64,000 bases of DNA, taken from contig CAKRMK010000014.1 of assembly GCA_934364795.1 (NCBI GenBank), positions 1-64,000 on the forward strand, in the 5' to 3' direction. Below the pieces are notes generated by a model, which ran no database searches, was not told the DNA's origin, and saw nothing but the letters and a program-made list of their open reading frames with translations. This DNA is from an uncultured Blautia sp. Its GTDB lineage: Bacteria > Bacillota > Clostridia > Lachnospirales > Lachnospiraceae. Shown piece after piece: positions 18,496-26,750 of the stretch; the first letter of the stretch is position 1, and the number at the start of each line of letters is the position of its first letter. The translations under genes and the position numbers were made by a program.

Positions 18496-18538
18496 AAATG
18501 CCATGGCACCGAAAAACGAACCATGGCATTTCTTTTTT
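18496..18538. terminator. Bidirectional terminator between HAD and queT
   Basis: Perfect 11-bp stem AAATGCCATGG/CCATGGCATTT with T-rich sequence after it on the plus strand and T-rich sequence on the minus strand (from the upstream A-rich tract). It serves the convergent HAD and queT genes. Confidence 0.85.
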
Positions 18539-18545
18539 GTTAAAT

Positions 18546-19052
18546 TTATTTCGCAGAAGCCTGTCTGCCAAAAATTGTACCTTTGTATTTGGTAAGTGCA
18601 GTGAGAAGCACCATTCCAAAGATTCCGCAGGAAATCACTTCACCGGCGCCTACAGTAAGCATCATAAGCGGGATGGGAAGATTGACGGAATATCCGTAAC
18701 GCAGTACGAATGGAACCAGAACTGCGTTGGCAACAATAGGCGGTACCGGTGCAAGCCATTTGCTGCTGTTGCGAAGCTTATAGGTGAATACAGCTCCGAT
18801 AAGGGTAGCAATGCTTCCAAATGCAATATCCAGAGGAATTGCTCCGCCAAGCAAATTGGCAAGGATACAGCCTACGAAAAGGCCTGGGATGGCAGCTGGT
18901 GTGAAAAATGGAAGGATGGTCAGGGCTTCGGAAATCCGGACCTGAATCTCTCCATAGCTAAAAGGTGCGAACACCAGTGTCAGTACAACATAGACAGCTG
19001 CAATCAGTGCTGCCTGTACAAGGAACAGGGTACTTTTGTTTTTCATATTCAT
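18546..19052 (-). CDS. queT: QueT-type preQ1 ECF transporter S component
   Basis: 168 residues, mostly hydrophobic with five to six membrane helices. GEIQVRISEALTILPFFTPA and the GGAIPLDIAFGSIATL segment are hallmarks of the QueT/YkoE-like S components that bring queuosine precursors (preQ1) into the cell with a shared ECF energising module. The SD AAAGGAG sits 4 bp before ATG 19052; a second in-frame ATG at 19046 is possible. The 5' leader is structured and the promoter is consensus. An 18-kb mobile element lies immediately upstream of that promoter. Confidence 0.88.
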   Translation of the reverse strand: MNMKNKSTLFLVQAALIAAVYVVLTLVFAPFSYGEIQVRISEALTILPFFTPAAIPGLFVGCILANLLGGAIPLDIAFGSIATLIGAVFTYKLRNSSKWLAPVPPIVANAVLVPFVLRYGYSVNLPIPLMMLTVGAGEVISCGIFGMVLLTALTKYKGTIFGRQASAK

Positions 19053-19171
19053 TTGTCTCCTTTAGTTTTGTTTTACGAGTGGAAGGTCACGAACACTCGA
19101 TTCATTTTGCGCCGGGAATCGGCGGAAAAGCCGCTTAAGACCTTATTTTTCCGGGCTTTTCAACGGGCATG
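19053..19171 (-). promoter_or_regulatory. Structured queT leader, putative preQ1 riboswitch
   Basis: On the minus strand the leader has an exact 8-bp pairing GAAAAGCC/GGCTTTTC (plus-strand 19154-19161 and 19125-19132), a hairpin CGAGTG/CACTCG, and a segment GACCTT in that hairpin's loop (19083-19088). That segment can pair either with an upstream AAGGTC (19139-19144) or partly with the SD AAAGG. Such a choice is what a translation-type riboswitch needs. preQ1-II and preQ1-III riboswitches are known upstream of queT-like genes in Firmicutes. I cannot assign the class without a covariance-model search. Confidence 0.6.
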
Positions 19172-19209
19172 AGTATAGCACATTTGGGAGAGGAATGCAA
19201 GGGGAAATG
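19064..19209. repeat. 146-bp direct repeat, left copy (attL side)
   Basis: Matches 37370-37515 almost base for base, with only a handful of differences. It spans the queT promoter and leader. The pair bounds the mobile element, so it contains or includes the attachment site. Confidence 0.9.
19172..19200 (-). promoter_or_regulatory. Sigma-A promoter of queT
   Basis: Minus strand TTGCAT, 17-bp spacer, TATACT. It is close to consensus and lies inside the 146-bp repeat next to the element's left end. Confidence 0.8.
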
Positions 19210-19214
19210 TGGTC

Positions 19215-19236
19215 GTACCCCATTTGTACCCCATTT
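19215..19236. repeat. Left-end tandem arm repeats GTACCCCATTT x2
   Basis: Two exact head-to-tail 11-bp units just inside the left end. Closely similar pairs lie after the integrase gene at 37245-37266 and after the integrase remnant at 49317-49338. They are likely arm-type sites bound by the integrase N-terminal domain. Confidence 0.6.
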
Positions 19237-19276
19237 TGCATAAGAGGTTGATTTATAGTAACGATAATATGAAAAA

Positions 19277-19313
19277 GCTTCCGGTTCTCACAACAAGGAC
19301 TGGAAGTTTTTTT
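19277..19313. terminator. Hairpin with T7 tract at the element's left end
   Basis: CTTCC...GGAAG imperfect stem followed by seven T on the plus strand. It lies 38 bp beyond the stop of the minus-strand XRE gene and shields the left end from transcription. Confidence 0.55.
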
Positions 19314-19351
19314 GAGTATATATTATTAAATCGAACGTTGAAATACGCATT

Positions 19352-19687
19352 TTAAATCTTATCAGCAACTAAAGTCAGTGCTTTCATTATATTAACAAAT
19401 TTACGATACTGGACATCGCCTTTGGACTTTACCTCGGAGATAAGCGCCGTTATTTCAGAGTCTGTTTCGGAGATTTCATCAAGCAGTAGATAATCAATAC
19501 TGATATTCAGAACTGAACAAATAGAGACCAGCGTCTCCAGGGACATAGCTCTGGTTCCTCTCTCAATATGTCCAAGAAAGGCTGTGGAGATTCCTGTTAA
19601 TTCTGCCAGTTGCTCCTGGGAGTAGGAATGGGCAATGCGTGATTGTCTTATCTTCTGACCGATTTCTGTATAATCAATAGATCTCAT
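19352..19687 (-). CDS. XRE-family transcriptional regulator of the element
   Basis: 111 residues. The N-terminal helix-turn-helix (IGQKIRQSRIAHSYSQEQLAEL, then GISTAFLGHIERG) is followed by a helical C-terminal half, probably for dimerisation. It is transcribed away from the rest of the element, as element repressors often are. The SD AAGGAGG precedes ATG. A 14-bp palindrome at 19708-19721, at the presumed promoter, may be its own operator. Confidence 0.85.
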   Translation of the reverse strand: MRSIDYTEIGQKIRQSRIAHSYSQEQLAELTGISTAFLGHIERGTRAMSLETLVSICSVLNISIDYLLLDEISETDSEITALISEVKSKGDVQYRKFVNIMKALTLVADKI

Positions 19688-19707
19688 AAAAAACCTCCTT
19701 GTAATAA

Positions 19708-19721
19708 TGATTATGCAATCA
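19708..19721. promoter_or_regulatory. Palindrome, possible XRE operator
   Basis: TGATT-ATGC-AATCA, a perfect 14-bp palindrome (5-bp arms around a palindromic core), 21 bp upstream of the XRE start. Confidence 0.45.
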
Positions 19722-19890
19722 AAATCTTAAAATACAAATAAACTGACAGAATTAAATGTTGACTGATAGAATCATGCAGAATATAATAAAAGAAAATAGA
19801 AATATAAGAAATTACATTGATAATTGTGAAAAATGATTTATTGGGTGCAGAAAAACATATTTTGTTTTAGCTGAGTTGGAGGTACGTGCT

Positions 19891-20385
19891 ATGCAACAGA
19901 CTTTTGAGCTATTGGGAAGAAATGTTACATTTAAAAACAAAGAATGTATATATTTTGGGATATTAAAAAACGAAGAGTATAAAAGCAAACTGAGAGAGAT
20001 TTATAACCAACAGGAACCGGAATTCCAAAAGGAACTGGAAACTTATAAGAATAGTGGTGAGACCGTAACTAATTATGAGGGCTATTTTCGTGAAATTAGA
20101 AGAATTGGTGAAAAATATTTGAATCCAGGACTAGAATATATACTTTCAATTTTATGTCAATATAAATTATATGATATTACGCTTGGTGATTTAACTGGCA
20201 ATAAATATCAGGGGTATAGTGATTGGTATAGTAGTTTTCATGAGATATTTAAAGCGTTTCGAGAAATAAATGATGCAGTAGCAGAAATAAAATCAAATGC
20301 AGCTGATTATAGGAATGAAAATGAAGTTAATTGGAAAAAAATGGAGAGTGGGTTGGCGGAGGCTTTGGAATACAAGGCGCATTAA
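19891..20385 (+). CDS. Unknown protein, N-terminal part of a frameshifted gene
   Basis: Start ATG 19891 (MQQTFELLGRN) behind TTGGAGG with an 8-bp spacer; TTG 19876 overlaps the SD and is rejected. 164 residues, mainly helical and charged, no membrane segment and no family I recognise. The frame ends 45 bp past an A7 run (20335-20341). A -1 shift there continues directly into GEWVGGGFGIQGALKGA and the next frame, so this is most likely the front half of a ~685-residue protein. Either the gene is broken, the run is misread, or slippage joins the halves. Confidence 0.65.
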   Translation: MQQTFELLGRNVTFKNKECIYFGILKNEEYKSKLREIYNQQEPEFQKELETYKNSGETVTNYEGYFREIRRIGEKYLNPGLEYILSILCQYKLYDITLGDLTGNKYQGYSDWYSSFHEIFKAFREINDAVAEIKSNAADYRNENEVNWKKMESGLAEALEYKAH

Positions 20386-20393
20386 AAGGAGCA

Positions 20394-21941
20394 ATGACTG
20401 CCAGTTTTATGAATGCAGCTAGTAGTGCGTTACATGGTGCTGTAAATTTAGTGGGAAATACTTTTGTGAATTATAAATCCGGGTCTACAGTCCGTGTAGC
20501 GATAAAAACAGCAGATGATGCAAGAAGGGCTGTTTATGAAGCTCAGAAAGATAGAACTTATAGCTTGGAATATGCGTATTCTAAATTGTTATATGTTTTA
20601 AGGGAAGTTCTGGTTGATAATGGAATAGTAGAAGCACCAGATTATGTAAAAGAAGACTCAGCAGAACAGCGTGTGTATGGTGAAAAAACCAGATATGAAA
20701 AGCAATGCAAAATGCTAAATAATGTTGAAAGAGTAGCAGATATTGAAATGAAAAAAGATATACTGGCTGAGTGTGTTCGTATTGATCCTTTGAGTTCAGA
20801 TGTATATATAACAATATTAGAACATTTTCCCGAAGCTCTTAGTGAAGTAGAAAGAATTTTTAACTTCATTGACGGGGATATTGAAGCAATAAAATATAAG
20901 ACGTTAAGGAGAGTGTCTGGACTACTCCTTACTTGGTGGAAAGAGGTAGTTGAAAAGAATGGAAATTATGAGTCTCAAATAGTTCCATACAGTAAATTAC
21001 AAGAAGCAAGAAAAAAACTGGCTGACGGTGAAAAAAGGACAGGATGGATTTCGCAAAGACTGCGAGATGAAATGGATTATGTCGAGAAATGCTGTATGGT
21101 TGAATACTGCAAGGTCATAGACATTTCTACAGACTTTGATTTCAAGACTTTAAAGAAAGCTAAAATAGTAGATGGGCAAGTTGTAATTGAAGATGAAATT
21201 TCATTAGTGGAAAAAGCTGAAGCTGCCAAAGAAGAAGTACGAAAAATATATGAATCATTAAAAGTAAATGATGAAGAGGATTTAAAAAATGCCAAAAGCA
21301 AGATTACTGTAATTAATCGTAAATATAAATTGGCAGAAGATTTTTTAAAGGAATTAGATTATCGGCTAGCTAAAATTGATTTGGAAAAACGTACTTTTGA
21401 TGGAGTATTATATGCAACTAGAGAGGAAGCCAAATCAGTAGAGGAACGTACGTTAGATGGAATAACATATGATACGTTGGAAGAAAAAAATGAAGCAGAG
21501 AAGGAAGGCATGAAAATTCTTGAGATTCTTGAAAATGGTGTTAGTAATGGTGATGACGGAGAACTCTTAGATGCATGGAAAAAAATTAAAACTATAAAGT
21601 TTGTGAGCAAAAATGCTGATCTGTATCTTAATACCATTGAACAGGAAATCTGTAAAAGATATCAAGAATATTTGAAGGAAAAGAAAGAATTAGAAGAGAG
21701 CCCACTGAATAAAAAAGTAGGCATTTGTGTGAGTGTAGCCCTTACAATTGGTGGAGTGGTGTTACTGCTTATAGGGGGAATTATATTAAAAGCTATAGGA
21801 TTATATATGGTGATTTCTCCTTGGAAAGTAATATATTATGATGATAAAAAGAAGTTTGAAAAACTGGAAATAACGGTAAATAAAAAGAAAAAGATTTATG
21901 ATGGCGTAAGTATGGATAATGGAAAATTAGTAATAAAATGA
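20394..21941 (+). CDS. Unknown protein, C-terminal part of a frameshifted gene
   Basis: The open frame extends back to 20331. If translated separately, ATG 20394 has AAAAGGAG just before it, but with a 2-3-bp spacer. The region begins with a Gly/Ala-rich amphipathic stretch (GGGFGIQGALKGAM, ASSALHGAVNLVGN), which looks like the middle of a domain rather than an N-terminus. A long charged helical region with coiled-coil character follows. Two DGxxYxTxEEA-like motifs lie around residues 345-380, and a membrane hairpin near the C-terminus (ICVSVALTIGGVVLLLIGG). The fold and function are unknown. Next in line is a secreted MORN protein 52 bp away. Confidence 0.65.
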   Translation: MTASFMNAASSALHGAVNLVGNTFVNYKSGSTVRVAIKTADDARRAVYEAQKDRTYSLEYAYSKLLYVLREVLVDNGIVEAPDYVKEDSAEQRVYGEKTRYEKQCKMLNNVERVADIEMKKDILAECVRIDPLSSDVYITILEHFPEALSEVERIFNFIDGDIEAIKYKTLRRVSGLLLTWWKEVVEKNGNYESQIVPYSKLQEARKKLADGEKRTGWISQRLRDEMDYVEKCCMVEYCKVIDISTDFDFKTLKKAKIVDGQVVIEDEISLVEKAEAAKEEVRKIYESLKVNDEEDLKNAKSKITVINRKYKLAEDFLKELDYRLAKIDLEKRTFDGVLYATREEAKSVEERTLDGITYDTLEEKNEAEKEGMKILEILENGVSNGDDGELLDAWKKIKTIKFVSKNADLYLNTIEQEICKRYQEYLKEKKELEESPLNKKVGICVSVALTIGGVVLLLIGGIILKAIGLYMVISPWKVIYYDDKKKFEKLEITVNKKKKIYDGVSMDNGKLVIK

Positions 21942-21993
21942 AATGCTAATTTATGAAAAATGCACTATATAAAATTTACGAAGGAGATCAGCT

Positions 21994-23025
21994 ATGAATA
22001 AAAAGATGGACTTAAAAAAGATATGTGTTCTTTCTACAATTGGTACAACTGCATTAATTGCCAATCCATTTCAATGTTTTGCAGATAATAAAGTCATTCA
22101 AGTAATATCAACTTATGATGCATTCCAAGCTACTGAGGCGGTTCCAAGTGATGATTCTGATTTTGGTATGTATGACCCATATGGTTATGATAATTCTGAA
22201 TCGGATTATGATGATTCTGATTCAAATTATTGTAATGAGGACGAATCTGATGTAGAGACAAGTGAAGAAGAGGAATTGGGGACTATGCCAGATATACACG
22301 GAATAATAGAAAAATATAATTTACAAGAATTACAGGAAGTTGCTGATGAGTGGTATTCGCAGATGCAAGGGTTAATGGATGATGTAAATAATATGGATAG
22401 CAGTGTGTGGACTATTCGTCTTTGGTACAATGATTATGATAAATGTTATGAAGGATTAGATGAAGCGTATGATGATCAATATACCTATTTAGGATATGAT
22501 CTGGTGAATAATAAGCCAGAGGGAGAGGGGTTAATATATTATGGAGACGTTTTGACGACATGGCAGGATGAATCTTTTGCAAGAAAAACTGTTGCAAAAT
22601 ATATAGGAAAATTAAAAGAAGGAAAACCAGAAGGGGTTGGTTTTGAATCTTTTTGTTCAAATATATACGGTATTGTAGATTTAACTACAGAATTTGCCTT
22701 TGGTGAATATGAAGATGGCTTGTTAAATGGAACTGGAATGTATATAACTGGAGAGGGTGATTCACAGATGTTTCTTTGTGGAGAATTTGTAGATGGTGTT
22801 GCAGAGGGAAAAGTAGCTATATATAGCCATAAAGGAAAACTGTTTGAAGGAACTATGGAAAATGGTGTTAAGTATGGTGAAGGAAAAGAATATTACGAAA
22901 ATGGAAATTTGAAGTATGAAGGCGAGTTTAAAGATGGAGTATATGACGGAGAAGGCATTTTATACGACAAGTATGGAGATGAAACTTTCAGTGGAACATG
23001 GGAAGAGGGAGTGGCTATTTTTTAA
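21994..23025 (+). CDS. Secreted MORN-repeat protein
   Basis: 343 residues: an N-terminal signal peptide (about 30 residues ending QCFA-DNK), an acidic Asp/Glu/Ser/Tyr-rich linker, then MORN-type repeats from about residue 165 on, clearest as YEGEFKDGVYDGEGILYDKYG and FEGTMENGVKYGEGKEYYENG. MORN repeats form beta-hairpin rods used for protein or lipid contact; no enzyme domain is attached. The SD GAAGGAG precedes ATG 21994. It probably forms a unit with the frameshifted gene upstream. Downstream, 23041-23108 still encodes one more MORN unit out of frame, so the gene has lost its last repeat. Confidence 0.8.
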   Translation: MNKKMDLKKICVLSTIGTTALIANPFQCFADNKVIQVISTYDAFQATEAVPSDDSDFGMYDPYGYDNSESDYDDSDSNYCNEDESDVETSEEEELGTMPDIHGIIEKYNLQELQEVADEWYSQMQGLMDDVNNMDSSVWTIRLWYNDYDKCYEGLDEAYDDQYTYLGYDLVNNKPEGEGLIYYGDVLTTWQDESFARKTVAKYIGKLKEGKPEGVGFESFCSNIYGIVDLTTEFAFGEYEDGLLNGTGMYITGEGDSQMFLCGEFVDGVAEGKVAIYSHKGKLFEGTMENGVKYGEGKEYYENGNLKYEGEFKDGVYDGEGILYDKYGDETFSGTWEEGVAIF

Positions 23026-23040
23026 CATATTTTGAAAATA

Positions 23041-23108
23041 TAGGAGAAGGGAACATTATATGACAAGGATGGAACTGAGTATTATAGTGGAAAGTGGAAA
23101 AAGGGGAT
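23041..23108 (+). pseudogene. Orphan MORN repeat after the MORN gene
   Basis: Read in its own frame, this stretch gives GEGTLYDKDGTEYYSGKWKK, one MORN unit close to the last repeats of the upstream gene, but separated from it by a stop codon and an AT-rich scar. Confidence 0.55.
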
Positions 23109-23219
23109 TATGCTTCATAATAATTTAAAATTTTTAATACGTAAGATAAACTCTTGTATTGATGTAATATTTCCGTGAAGGAGGAAACCAATTACATAAC
23201 AAATAGTAACCTGTTATAC

Positions 23220-23258
23220 GGAGCTGAGACGTGAGTATGCGTTTCAGCTCTTTTTACT
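23220..23258 (+). terminator. Intrinsic terminator before the DUF5688 operon
   Basis: Stem GAGCTGAGACG/CGTTTCAGCTC with a 7-nt loop, followed by five T, 20 bp before the next start. It ends transcription from the MORN unit, or attenuates what follows. Confidence 0.7.
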
Positions 23259-23277
23259 TTCATCAAGGAGGAATGAA

Positions 23278-24231
23278 ATGTTAAACTACAAAGAATTCAT
23301 GGAAACGTTAAAACAGACAATTTATTCACAGACAGGCTGGAAATCTGACTGTATGGGGAGTCTGACGGATGAAGGACCGACATCGGATACGGCATTGGAG
23401 ATTCATTATATGAATACCGACAGAGATGCATCTGTTATTTCCATCAGAGTTCCGGAACTGTATGCCAGATACCAGATCGGAGAAAGTATTACATCCATAG
23501 CGGATTCAGTTATCGGGACAATCCGTGAGGATGACAGATTCTGTCTGGCACAGGCGGTCAGCCAGTGCAAAAATTTCGAGCTGGCAAAAGAGCATTTATT
23601 TATTAGTGCAGAAAGTATTTACAATGAGGAAGCACTGACACAGTGCATATATCAGACTGTCGGTGATATTGCAATTTGTCCAAACCTTAAACTGCTAGAC
23701 CGAAACGGTAAGATGATCGGACTGAAAGTTGCCCCGGAATTTCTGAAATTATGGAAGACAGATGAAAACGAAGTAATAAAGGAGGCCGTGAGGAATTCAT
23801 CAAAATTATATCCTGCCAGATATTACAACTTTCTGAAAGCCCTGTTTAAGCAGGAGTATAAAGGGGAAGATTTCATGGAAGAGGACAGTTCTTCCGTCCT
23901 TCTGGAAGGAAGTGGGGACAAGTGTATCAGCACCACCATACTACAGCATGGTGCAGCTGCAATTTTCTATCCGGGAGTCTGCAGAAAAATCTGTGAAGTA
24001 TTAGGTGCAGAAAGTTTGTATCTGGTGTTCACATCTGTCCATGAAGTTATGGTATCTGCAGTAAGGGCAGATATGTCAGTGGAAGAAATGCAGAGAAGAC
24101 TGCACAACGGATCCAGGACAGTAAAAGAACCAGAAGAGAAGCTGACAGAACAGGTTTATTGCTATGATGGAAAAAGTAACTGCATCCGTCTGGCAAAAGG
24201 TGAGGGAAAAGTGTTTCAGTGTGATGAATAA
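23278..24231 (+). CDS. DUF5688 family protein, copy 1
   Basis: 317 residues. The end YNFLKALFKQEYKGED, the AAAIFYPGVCRKICEVLG stretch and LYLVFTSVHEVMVSA are shared almost word for word with the second copy at 27513-28412. Such proteins are common in several copies on Lachnospiraceae mobile DNA and have no assigned function. No catalytic motif or membrane segment is evident. The SD AAGGAGG precedes ATG 23278; an earlier ATG five bases upstream leads to an immediate stop. First gene of a run reaching 28412. Confidence 0.8.
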   Translation: MLNYKEFMETLKQTIYSQTGWKSDCMGSLTDEGPTSDTALEIHYMNTDRDASVISIRVPELYARYQIGESITSIADSVIGTIREDDRFCLAQAVSQCKNFELAKEHLFISAESIYNEEALTQCIYQTVGDIAICPNLKLLDRNGKMIGLKVAPEFLKLWKTDENEVIKEAVRNSSKLYPARYYNFLKALFKQEYKGEDFMEEDSSSVLLEGSGDKCISTTILQHGAAAIFYPGVCRKICEVLGAESLYLVFTSVHEVMVSAVRADMSVEEMQRRLHNGSRTVKEPEEKLTEQVYCYDGKSNCIRLAKGEGKVFQCDE

Positions 24232-24244
24232 GGGGGAATCGTAA

Positions 24245-24325
24245 TTGCAGAGAATCATTATCAGTATTTTATCAGCAGCAGTTGTAATCTGGGACGAGAT
24301 CATGAAAAGAAAAGGAGAGAAATAA
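24245..24325 (+). CDS. Possible 26-residue membrane peptide
   Basis: TTG start with AAGGGGG seven bases upstream. The product runs QRIIISILSAAVVIW then DEIMKRKGEK, one short hydrophobic helix and a charged tail. It fits exactly in the gap between two genes and stops 2 bp before the next ATG. No homologue comes to mind, so it may be a chance frame. Confidence 0.3.
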   Translation: MQRIIISILSAAVVIWDEIMKRKGEK

Positions 24326-24327
24326 TT

Positions 24328-25260
24328 ATGGCAGCAAACGTGGAGACAATGTTTTATACAAGAGAAAAACCATGGCACGGATTGGGAACAATGGTAGCAG
24401 AAGCGCCAAATTCCAAGGATGCATTGCGCCTTGCAGGACTTAACTGGAAAGTTCTCCAGGAGCCAGTCTACACAGAAAATGAAGAACTGATCCAGGGGTA
24501 TAAAGCGAATGTAAGGGACACAGACCGCAAGGTGCTGGGCGTAGTAACAGACCGTTACAAGGTAATCCAGAATGAAGAAGCCTTTGCTTTTACAGATACA
24601 TTACTGGGCGAGGGTGTCCGTTATGAGACAGCCGGTTCCCTGCAGGAAGGACGCCGTGTGTGGATGCTTGCCAGACTGCCAAGGGAGTTTATCATTGGCG
24701 GTGAGCGGATCAGTCCGTATATGGTATTTTCCAATACCCATGACGGTTCGGGAGCCGTGAAGACTGCCCTGACTCCAATCCGTGTAGTCTGCAATAACAC
24801 ACTGAACCTGGCACTCCGTACAGCAAAGCGGAGCTGGTCTATGATCCATACTGGGGATATCAGTGGAAAAATTGAAGAAGCCAAGAACACCCTGCTTCTG
24901 GCAGACGAATACATGACTGCGCTGGGACAGGAATTTGAGAATCTGAGAAAAATCAAGCTGTCAGAGAAACAGGTATTGGATTATATTAAGATTCTTCTTC
25001 CAATGGAAGAAAATTATTCTCTGCTTCAGAAACGTGGTGTAGAAAAACTGAGAGCAGACATGAAAATGAGATATTTTGATGCACCTGATCTGAAAGACGT
25101 TGGAAACAACGGATATAGATTTGTAAATGCAGTATCTGATTTTGCAACACATTCTACACCAAGAAGAAAGACAGCAAATTATAAAGAAAATATTTTCGCC
25201 AGGACAGCTGATGGCAATCCGATGATTGACCGGGCATATCAGCTGGTCAAGGCAGCATGA
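24328..25260 (+). CDS. DUF932 phage/plasmid-type protein
   Basis: 310 residues of the phage/plasmid-like protein family found beside recombination genes. Landmarks are the N-terminal MFYTREKPWHGLGT, FSNTHDGSGAVKTALTPIRVVCNNTLNLAL in the middle (split here across the core) and the C-terminal RTADGNPMIDRAYQLV. The biochemical role is unknown; the repeated association with YqaJ and annealing proteins suggests a part in DNA handling. The SD AAGGAG precedes ATG 24328. Confidence 0.85.
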   Translation: MAANVETMFYTREKPWHGLGTMVAEAPNSKDALRLAGLNWKVLQEPVYTENEELIQGYKANVRDTDRKVLGVVTDRYKVIQNEEAFAFTDTLLGEGVRYETAGSLQEGRRVWMLARLPREFIIGGERISPYMVFSNTHDGSGAVKTALTPIRVVCNNTLNLALRTAKRSWSMIHTGDISGKIEEAKNTLLLADEYMTALGQEFENLRKIKLSEKQVLDYIKILLPMEENYSLLQKRGVEKLRADMKMRYFDAPDLKDVGNNGYRFVNAVSDFATHSTPRRKTANYKENIFARTADGNPMIDRAYQLVKAA

Positions 25261-25395
25261 GTTACCAATGGGACTATCGCAATAAGCAGTTTTTATGCAG
25301 AATATGGATGTTAATCATAATTACATCTATATCGTGTATGGATATCAGCGGATGCGATAGTCCTATGTTTTTTCAGAGTATAGGAGACAGGCATA

Positions 25396-25740
25396 ATGAA
25401 GCAAAAAGTGAAAGAGGAATTAAAACAGGAATTTGTCCAGAAACTTTACGGGGAATTTTCCACTTACAGAGAACATCTGCTGTGTGAAAACCCGACTGAT
25501 CTGATCGCCGAGGCATACAAGATTGAGACGTTTTCATCATTATATGAGGTGCTTCTGGCAAAATCAGCACAGCTTAGTGATGTTGCGCTTTTAAACCTTT
25601 TGAACATGTCAAGCGGGATTCTGGAAGGTATGTACAAGAAATGGCTTGGTGTAAAAGACCATTCTTACCAGGAACTGGAAGAGTATGTGGGACATGAGGT
25701 AGAAGAACTGGAAGGATATGATCTTCCGGAAGCAGTATAA
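25396..25740 (+). CDS. Hypothetical protein (114 aa)
   Basis: Helical, acidic C-terminus (EEVEELEGYDLPEAV), SD TAGGAGA with a suitable spacer. No family recognised. It lies between the DUF932 and YqaJ genes, so probably part of the same recombination module. The 135-bp gap before it holds a frame beginning at 25257 that overlaps this gene out of frame, and a short frame MQNMDVNHNY with no SD; I support neither as a gene. Confidence 0.6.
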   Translation: MKQKVKEELKQEFVQKLYGEFSTYREHLLCENPTDLIAEAYKIETFSSLYEVLLAKSAQLSDVALLNLLNMSSGILEGMYKKWLGVKDHSYQELEEYVGHEVEELEGYDLPEAV

Positions 25741-25793
25741 AGACGCAAGAAATAAAAGTCTGGAAAATGAAAGAAAACAGGAGGACAGGAATT

Positions 25794-26729
25794 ATGAGAC
25801 GAAAAATGACACCGACAGGGAACCTTACAAGAGAAGAATGGTTACAGCTTAGAAGAAACGGAATCGGTGGTTCCGATGCTTCTGTGATCATGGGAAAAAA
25901 TCCTTACAGAAGTATTTTACAGCTGTGGGAAGAAAAAACAGGAAAGCTGCCAGTTACAGATAACGGAAACGAGTTTACTTACTGGGGAAATGTGATGGAG
26001 CCGATTATCCGTAAGGAATTTATGAACCGTACCGGGCTTAAGGTGCGCCAGAAACATGCAATGATTTTTCACGAAGAGTATCCGTATCTGTTTGCAGATG
26101 TAGACGGAATTGTTACAGACGAGCGGGGTGAGAAATGTATCTTTGAAGCAAAGACAGCGAGTCAGTATAAGGCTGACCAGTGGGAAAATGGTGTACCCGA
26201 GGAATATGTATTGCAGGTACAGCACTACCTGGCGGTATGCGGCATGAATAAGGCATATATAGCGGCACTGATTGGTGGCAATAAATTTGTCTTCACCATA
26301 ATTTACAGAGATGATTCCTTAATTGAAGAACTGATCGTCAAGGAAAAGGAGTTCTGGGAAGAGTGCGTACTTACGGACACAGAGCCTATTGTAGATGATT
26401 CTGAGGCAACCCAGGAATATCTGAATACAAAATATAGCAATTCTGTTGCAAGTACGATTCAGCTTAATGTAGACATGAAAAAAGTTATAGCAGAGTACCA
26501 GGACGTTGATTCAAAAGTCAAAGAACTTGAGAAAAAGAAAACTGGACTTGCCAATCAGATCAAGGCTGTTATGGGGGCATACGAGACTGGTGAACTAGAT
26601 GGAATTGTTGTTTCCTGGAAGAAATTCAGCCGGGAATCTGTGGACGGCAGAAGGCTTCGAAGGGAAAAACCAGAAATATTTGCAGAGTATAGCAATGTCA
26701 GCTCATATAGAAAATTGTCTGTTGCATAG
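25794..26729 (+). CDS. YqaJ-type viral recombinase exonuclease
   Basis: PD-(D/E)XK nuclease, 311 residues. REEWLQLRRNGIGGSDASV is the YqaJ opening motif; FADVDGIV and FEAKTAS provide the Asp and Glu-X-Lys metal site. A C-terminal coiled coil (KVKELEKKKTGLANQIK) follows. In phage pairs it chews 5' ends to leave single strands for an annealing protein, and here the Rad52-type gene is next. ATG 25794 is chosen for its AGGAGGA SD; the in-frame ATG at 25767 lacks one. Confidence 0.9.
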   Translation: MRRKMTPTGNLTREEWLQLRRNGIGGSDASVIMGKNPYRSILQLWEEKTGKLPVTDNGNEFTYWGNVMEPIIRKEFMNRTGLKVRQKHAMIFHEEYPYLFADVDGIVTDERGEKCIFEAKTASQYKADQWENGVPEEYVLQVQHYLAVCGMNKAYIAALIGGNKFVFTIIYRDDSLIEELIVKEKEFWEECVLTDTEPIVDDSEATQEYLNTKYSNSVASTIQLNVDMKKVIAEYQDVDSKVKELEKKKTGLANQIKAVMGAYETGELDGIVVSWKKFSRESVDGRRLRREKPEIFAEYSNVSSYRKLSVA

Positions 26730-26750
26730 GGATTACAGGGGGAAAAGCTA

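Noticed and set aside
25257..25487. 76-codon frame after DUF932, with start overlapping its stop
   Set aside because: It runs 90 bp into the next well-supported gene out of frame and its product looks random after the first half.
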